This document shows, piece by piece, positions 61,133 to 64,000 of a stretch of DNA of 64,000 nt. Both the position numbers and the translations under genes were made by a program. The notes under the pieces are model-generated. The model saw nothing but the letters and a program-made list of their open reading frames with translations. It did not search any database and was not told the origin of the DNA. The DNA is from Azospirillaceae bacterium (GTDB lineage: Bacteria; Pseudomonadota; Alphaproteobacteria; Azospirillales; Azospirillaceae). Where the stretch lies: NCBI GenBank assembly GCA_035645145.1, contig DASQNC010000007.1, positions 1-64,000 on the forward strand. The letters are read 5' to 3'. Within the stretch, counting starts at the first letter, position 1, and each line of letters begins with the position of its first letter.

Positions 61133-61834
61133 ATGGAACCAAATGGCTCTCCGGCCATGGCCTCGACGCCGATGTGGTGGCCGGGCCATTGTTTCCACGG
61201 ACTGTTCCGCGTGACCCTCTTGCCGTTCCTCCAAGGCGCCCTGTTGCAGGCGTCCCTGATCCTCGTCATCGGGCCCCAGAATGCGTATGTGCTGCGCGAA
61301 GGCCTGTCGCGCGGCCATGTCCTGGCGGTGGCCGGCGTGGCGAGCCTGTGCGACGGCACCCTGATCGCCCTGGGAGCGGCCGGTTTCGGCCGTCTGGTGG
61401 CGACGACACCATGGCTGCTGCCGGTGGCGACCTGGGGCGGGGTCGCGTTTCTGGCCGTCTATGGCGTCATGGCCCTGGGCCGGGCCCTCAGGCCCTCGGC
61501 GCTCGACCCGGCGCAGGCGCAGAGCCGTGAACGGACGGTGGGCGGCGCGGTGGCGGGGGTGCTCGCCATGAGCCTTCTGAACCCGCATGTCTATCTGGAC
61601 ACGGTGGTCCTTGTCGGCGGCTTGGCCGGTCGGCAGCCGGATCCGGGCGCGCGTGCCCTGTTCGCGGCGGGGGCCGCCGCCTTCTCCGTCATCTGGTTCT
61701 TCGGGCTGGGATACGGGGCGCGTCGGTTGGCCCCCCTTCTGGCACGGCCCGCCGCTTGGCGGTGGATCGACACGGGTGTGGCCCTCACCATGTGGGCAGG
61801 TGCGGTAACGCTGGCCTATGGGAAGGTTGGATGA
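61133..61834 (+). CDS. LysE/ArgO-family amino acid exporter
   Basis: The 233-residue membrane protein has the LysE core LPFLQGALLQASLILVIGPQNAYVLREGLSRG, recognised by its G-P-Q-N-A-x-V-L-R-x-G motif. Further features are SLCDGTLIALGAAGFG, SLLNPHVYLDTVVLVGG and six hydrophobic segments. It should export basic amino acids such as arginine or lysine. ATG 61133 is used; a GTG at 61211 would start right before the first helix and fits short family members equally well. Usually a LysR-type ArgP/LysG regulator gene is adjacent; here none is, but a palindromic operator lies upstream. Confidence 0.88.
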   Translation: MEPNGSPAMASTPMWWPGHCFHGLFRVTLLPFLQGALLQASLILVIGPQNAYVLREGLSRGHVLAVAGVASLCDGTLIALGAAGFGRLVATTPWLLPVATWGGVAFLAVYGVMALGRALRPSALDPAQAQSRERTVGGAVAGVLAMSLLNPHVYLDTVVLVGGLAGRQPDPGARALFAAGAAAFSVIWFFGLGYGARRLAPLLARPAAWRWIDTGVALTMWAGAVTLAYGKVG

Positions 61835-61893
61835 GATAAACCCGGCAGCACCGGCGAGAGCCGGCCGGAGGAAACGGACAAGGCGAGAGGGCC

Positions 61894-63180
61894 ATGACCA
61901 GCAGCAGCCGACCCATGAAGCGCAGCGTGACCGAAATCGACGGCCAAAAGCTGCATCCGCAGACATTGATGATGGGCTACGGCTACGACCCCGCCCTGTC
62001 GGAAGGATCGGTGAAGCCGCCGGTCTTCCTGACCTCGACCTACGTTTTCGAAAGCTCCGCCCACGGCAAACGCTTCTTCGAAGGGTTGACCGGCCGGCGG
62101 CCGGGCGGCGCCGAAGGGCTGGTCTACGGCCGGTTCAACGGGCCCGACCAGGAGATCCTGGAGGACCGGCTGGCCTTGTGGGACGGTGCCGAGGACGCGC
62201 TTGTGTTCTCCAGCGGCATGTCGGCCATCGCCACCGCGTTCCTGGCCCTGGTGCGGCCGGGCGACGTGGTCGTGCACTCCGCGCCGCTCTATGCCGCGAC
62301 CGAAAAACTGATCGGCCGCGTCCTGGGCCAGTTCGGTGTGCAGTGGATGGATTTCCCGGCCGGCGCCGACCAGGCGACCATCGAGGGCGTGATCCGCGCG
62401 GCCAAGGCCAAGGGACGCGTCGGCCTGATTTACGTGGAAAGCCCGGCGAACCCGACCAACGATCTGGTCGATATCGAGGCGGTGGCGGCCGCACGCCGGC
62501 TTTTGGACGACCAGCCGGGCGGCGCCCCGCGCATCATCGTGGACAACACCTTCCTCGGGCCCTTGTGGCAGCGCCCGCTTCAGCACGGCGCCGACCTGGT
62601 GGTCTATTCGCTGACCAAGTACGCGGGCGGCCACAGCGACCTGGTGGCCGGCGGGTGCCTCGGCTCGAAGGAGGCCATCCAGCCGATCCGCGCCATGCGC
62701 AACACCATCGGCACCATCACCGACCCGTACACCAGCTGGCTGCTGATGCGGTCGTTGGAAACCCTGGAACTGCGCATGAGCCGGGCCGAGCAGAACGCCC
62801 GCAAGGTCTGCGAATTCCTGACCAAGCACCCGAAGGTGGAGCGGGTGGCCTATCTGGGCTTCCTCGATCCGGACAGCCGCCAGGGCAAGATCTACGCCCG
62901 GCAGTGCACCGGGGCAGGCTCGACCTTCTCCGTCATGCTGAAGGGCGGCGAGGAGGAGGCCTTCCGCTTCCTGGACAATTTGAAGCTGGTGAAGCTGGCG
63001 GTCAGCCTGGGCGGGACGGAAAGCCTGGCGTCCCATCCCGCCGCCATGACCCACCTGGACGTGTCGGACGAGCGCAAGAAGGAACTGGGCATTTCGCCGA
63101 ACATGGTGCGCATCTCCATCGGCGTCGAACACGCCGACGACCTCATCGCCGATTTCCGGCAGGCGCTGAACCAGATCTAA
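61894..63180 (+). CDS. PLP-dependent trans-sulfuration enzyme (cystathionine gamma-synthase family)
   Basis: The 428-residue fold-type I enzyme has the PLP-lysine motif SLTKYAGGHSDLVAGG (Lys242), with LVYGRFNGPDQEILEDRLA near the N-terminus, VFSSGMSAIATAFLAL, YVESPANPTNDLVDI and the C-terminal VSLGGTESLASHPAAMTH. This is the CGS/CGL/methionine gamma-lyase family; which reaction it catalyses cannot be told by eye. It follows the exporter gene by 59 bp. No SAM-type riboswitch is apparent in that short gap. A UUCG hairpin follows the stop. Confidence 0.92.
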   Translation: MTSSSRPMKRSVTEIDGQKLHPQTLMMGYGYDPALSEGSVKPPVFLTSTYVFESSAHGKRFFEGLTGRRPGGAEGLVYGRFNGPDQEILEDRLALWDGAEDALVFSSGMSAIATAFLALVRPGDVVVHSAPLYAATEKLIGRVLGQFGVQWMDFPAGADQATIEGVIRAAKAKGRVGLIYVESPANPTNDLVDIEAVAAARRLLDDQPGGAPRIIVDNTFLGPLWQRPLQHGADLVVYSLTKYAGGHSDLVAGGCLGSKEAIQPIRAMRNTIGTITDPYTSWLLMRSLETLELRMSRAEQNARKVCEFLTKHPKVERVAYLGFLDPDSRQGKIYARQCTGAGSTFSVMLKGGEEEAFRFLDNLKLVKLAVSLGGTESLASHPAAMTHLDVSDERKKELGISPNMVRISIGVEHADDLIADFRQALNQI

Positions 63181-63195
63181 GCACCCGCGCGGCGG

Positions 63196-63223
63196 GGGCG
63201 GCACGGCTTCGGCCGTGCCGCCC
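63196..63223 (+). terminator. UUCG-loop hairpin after the trans-sulfuration gene
   Basis: A perfect 12-bp stem (63196-63207 with 63212-63223) encloses a TTCG tetraloop 15 bases after the stop. No T-tract follows, so it is either a weak intrinsic terminator or an mRNA 3'-end stabiliser. Confidence 0.7.
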
Positions 63224-63286
63224 GGCCGGAACCGCGCCGCCCGAGGCTTGTTCCCTTCTTCCGAACGGAACACGAGGCCAACTCCC

Positions 63287-64000
63287 TTGGGCGAGATCAA
63301 GCCCCCCCATGCCTTGAATGCGGCGCCTGCCGAGGGCACGGATGCGGATCGGCGCGCGGCGCCCGAACCTGCCAGGCCACCGGCCAAACCTGCGGCCAAG
63401 CCGTCCGGGCCGGCGATGCCCTTCATCGAGGCCACGGCCTGGACCGACCAGTCGTCCACGCCGGGGCCCTACGGTCCGGCCACGGCCCCGCCGGGATCGG
63501 ACACCTTCTACGCCGACGCGCTGGGCGAACTCGAAGCGCTGGGCCTGCCCTATCTGGTCAGCGGCACCTTCGCGGTGAACGCCTACACGGGCTTGAACCG
63601 CCCGACCAAGGACATGGACGTCTTCTGCCGGCCCGGCGACTACCCGGCGATCCTCGCCCATTTCCAGCGCCGGGGCTACGAAGCGGCCATCAAGGACGAA
63701 CGGTGGCTCGCCAAGGTGTGGAGCGGCGACCACTTCTTCGACCTGATCTTCTGTTGCACGGTGGTGATCTCGCCCATTACCGATGCCTGGTTCATCGAGC
63801 GGCACACGGCCGAGATCTACGGCCGGGTGGTGCCGATCATCGCGCCCACCGAACTGGTCTGGTCGAAGTCCTTCGTGCAGTCGCGCGAACGCTACGACGG
63901 CGCCGACGTCGCCCACGTGATCCTTTGCCAGCATGACAAGATCGACTGGAAGCGCCTGCTCGCCCACATGGATGCGTGGTGGGAGGTGCTGCTGATGCAC
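63287..64000 (+). CDS. Nucleotidyltransferase-like protein, truncated at the window edge
   Basis: 238 residues are visible; the gene continues beyond the window. After a Pro/Ala/Lys-rich head, the fold begins near residue 75 with DALGELEALGLPYLVSGTFAVNAYTGLNRPTKDMDVFCRPGDYPAIL (a G-T/S loop followed by D-x-D). This is the pattern of nucleotidyltransferase-superfamily proteins such as AbiEii-like or DUF6036 types. HFFDLIFC and ARRY-like RERYDGADVAHVIL segments follow. It could be a toxin-like enzyme, an aminoglycoside-type transferase or a housekeeping protein; no antitoxin partner is visible. The listed start is TTG 63287 with GAGG before it; an ATG at 63416 is the alternative. Confidence 0.7.
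   Translation, partial: MGEIKPPHALNAAPAEGTDADRRAAPEPARPPAKPAAKPSGPAMPFIEATAWTDQSSTPGPYGPATAPPGSDTFYADALGELEALGLPYLVSGTFAVNAYTGLNRPTKDMDVFCRPGDYPAILAHFQRRGYEAAIKDERWLAKVWSGDHFFDLIFCCTVVISPITDAWFIERHTAEIYGRVVPIIAPTELVWSKSFVQSRERYDGADVAHVILCQHDKIDWKRLLAHMDAWWEVLLMH

Noticed and set aside
61835-61893. SAM-type riboswitch before the trans-sulfuration gene
   Set aside because: The gap is only 59 bases and shows no recognisable riboswitch core.

Overview
The window is very GC-rich (about 70% by eye), densely coded chromosomal DNA from an alphaproteobacterium. The best fit is a Rhodospirillales/Azospirillum-like organism. Supporting this are prfA-prmC followed by a DUF4167 protein, the rpmH-rnpA-yidD-yidC-engB block, the high GC, frequent GTG starts and a TRAP transporter. 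This assignment is inference from gene content; species is not determined. I see no rRNA, tRNA, CRISPR array, IS element or prophage.

Layout. 1-10.4 kb: a truncated membrane sensor, a YcaQ/AlkX-type DNA glycosylase, Uup (ABC-F), a TPR-methyltransferase, an orphan LuxR-type response regulator, a DUF378 membrane protein, a small unknown protein, a Pro/Ala-rich secreted protein and a degenerate EAL protein. 10.6-22.4 kb: housekeeping genes acnA, a SnoaL-like protein, a Tat-exported DUF882/YcbK peptidase, prfA-prmC, DUF4167, a MurG-like glycosyltransferase, polA and a MOSC protein. 22.6-28 kb: a PuuD-like amidase, a complete DctPQM TRAP transporter, an FAH-family hydrolase and xthA. 28-36.1 kb: a divergent surface-glycan-like locus. 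The left arm holds an ABC exporter with a degraded nucleotide-binding domain, a cyclic-nucleotide-binding protein and a methyltransferase. The right arm holds three glycosyltransferases and a histidine phosphatase, with overlapping reading frames. 36.1-45.1 kb: a flavoprotein disulfide reductase with a TVP38 membrane protein, the ribosomal L34/RNase P/membrane insertase block, engB, a LysR/isochorismatase pair and a TTC38-type TPR protein.

45.15-49.1 kb is the least explained part. It is a minus-strand island with two tandem paralogous secreted proteins, each followed by nearly the same 3' untranslated stretch and intrinsic terminator. The upstream paralogue carries a frameshift in a run of eight G. 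A 45-codon ORF is coupled to the downstream paralogue. A third unknown protein with a proline-rich tail carries a second frameshift. In both junctions the next gene's ribosome-binding site starts directly behind the terminator.

49.4-64 kb: a CBS-domain site-2 protease, a gamma-glutamyltransferase, an alkylguanine methyltransferase, a HAD phosphatase, a dienelactone hydrolase, the glutamate synthase genes gltD-gltB, a LysE/ArgO-type exporter behind a striking palindrome/-10 region, a PLP-dependent trans-sulfuration enzyme and a truncated nucleotidyltransferase-like protein.

The strongest candidates for something undescribed are the degenerate ABC exporter/cNMP/glycosyltransferase locus (28.0-36.1 kb) and the duplicated secreted-protein island (45.15-49.1 kb). 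All functional calls rest on motif recognition by eye; no database search was run.
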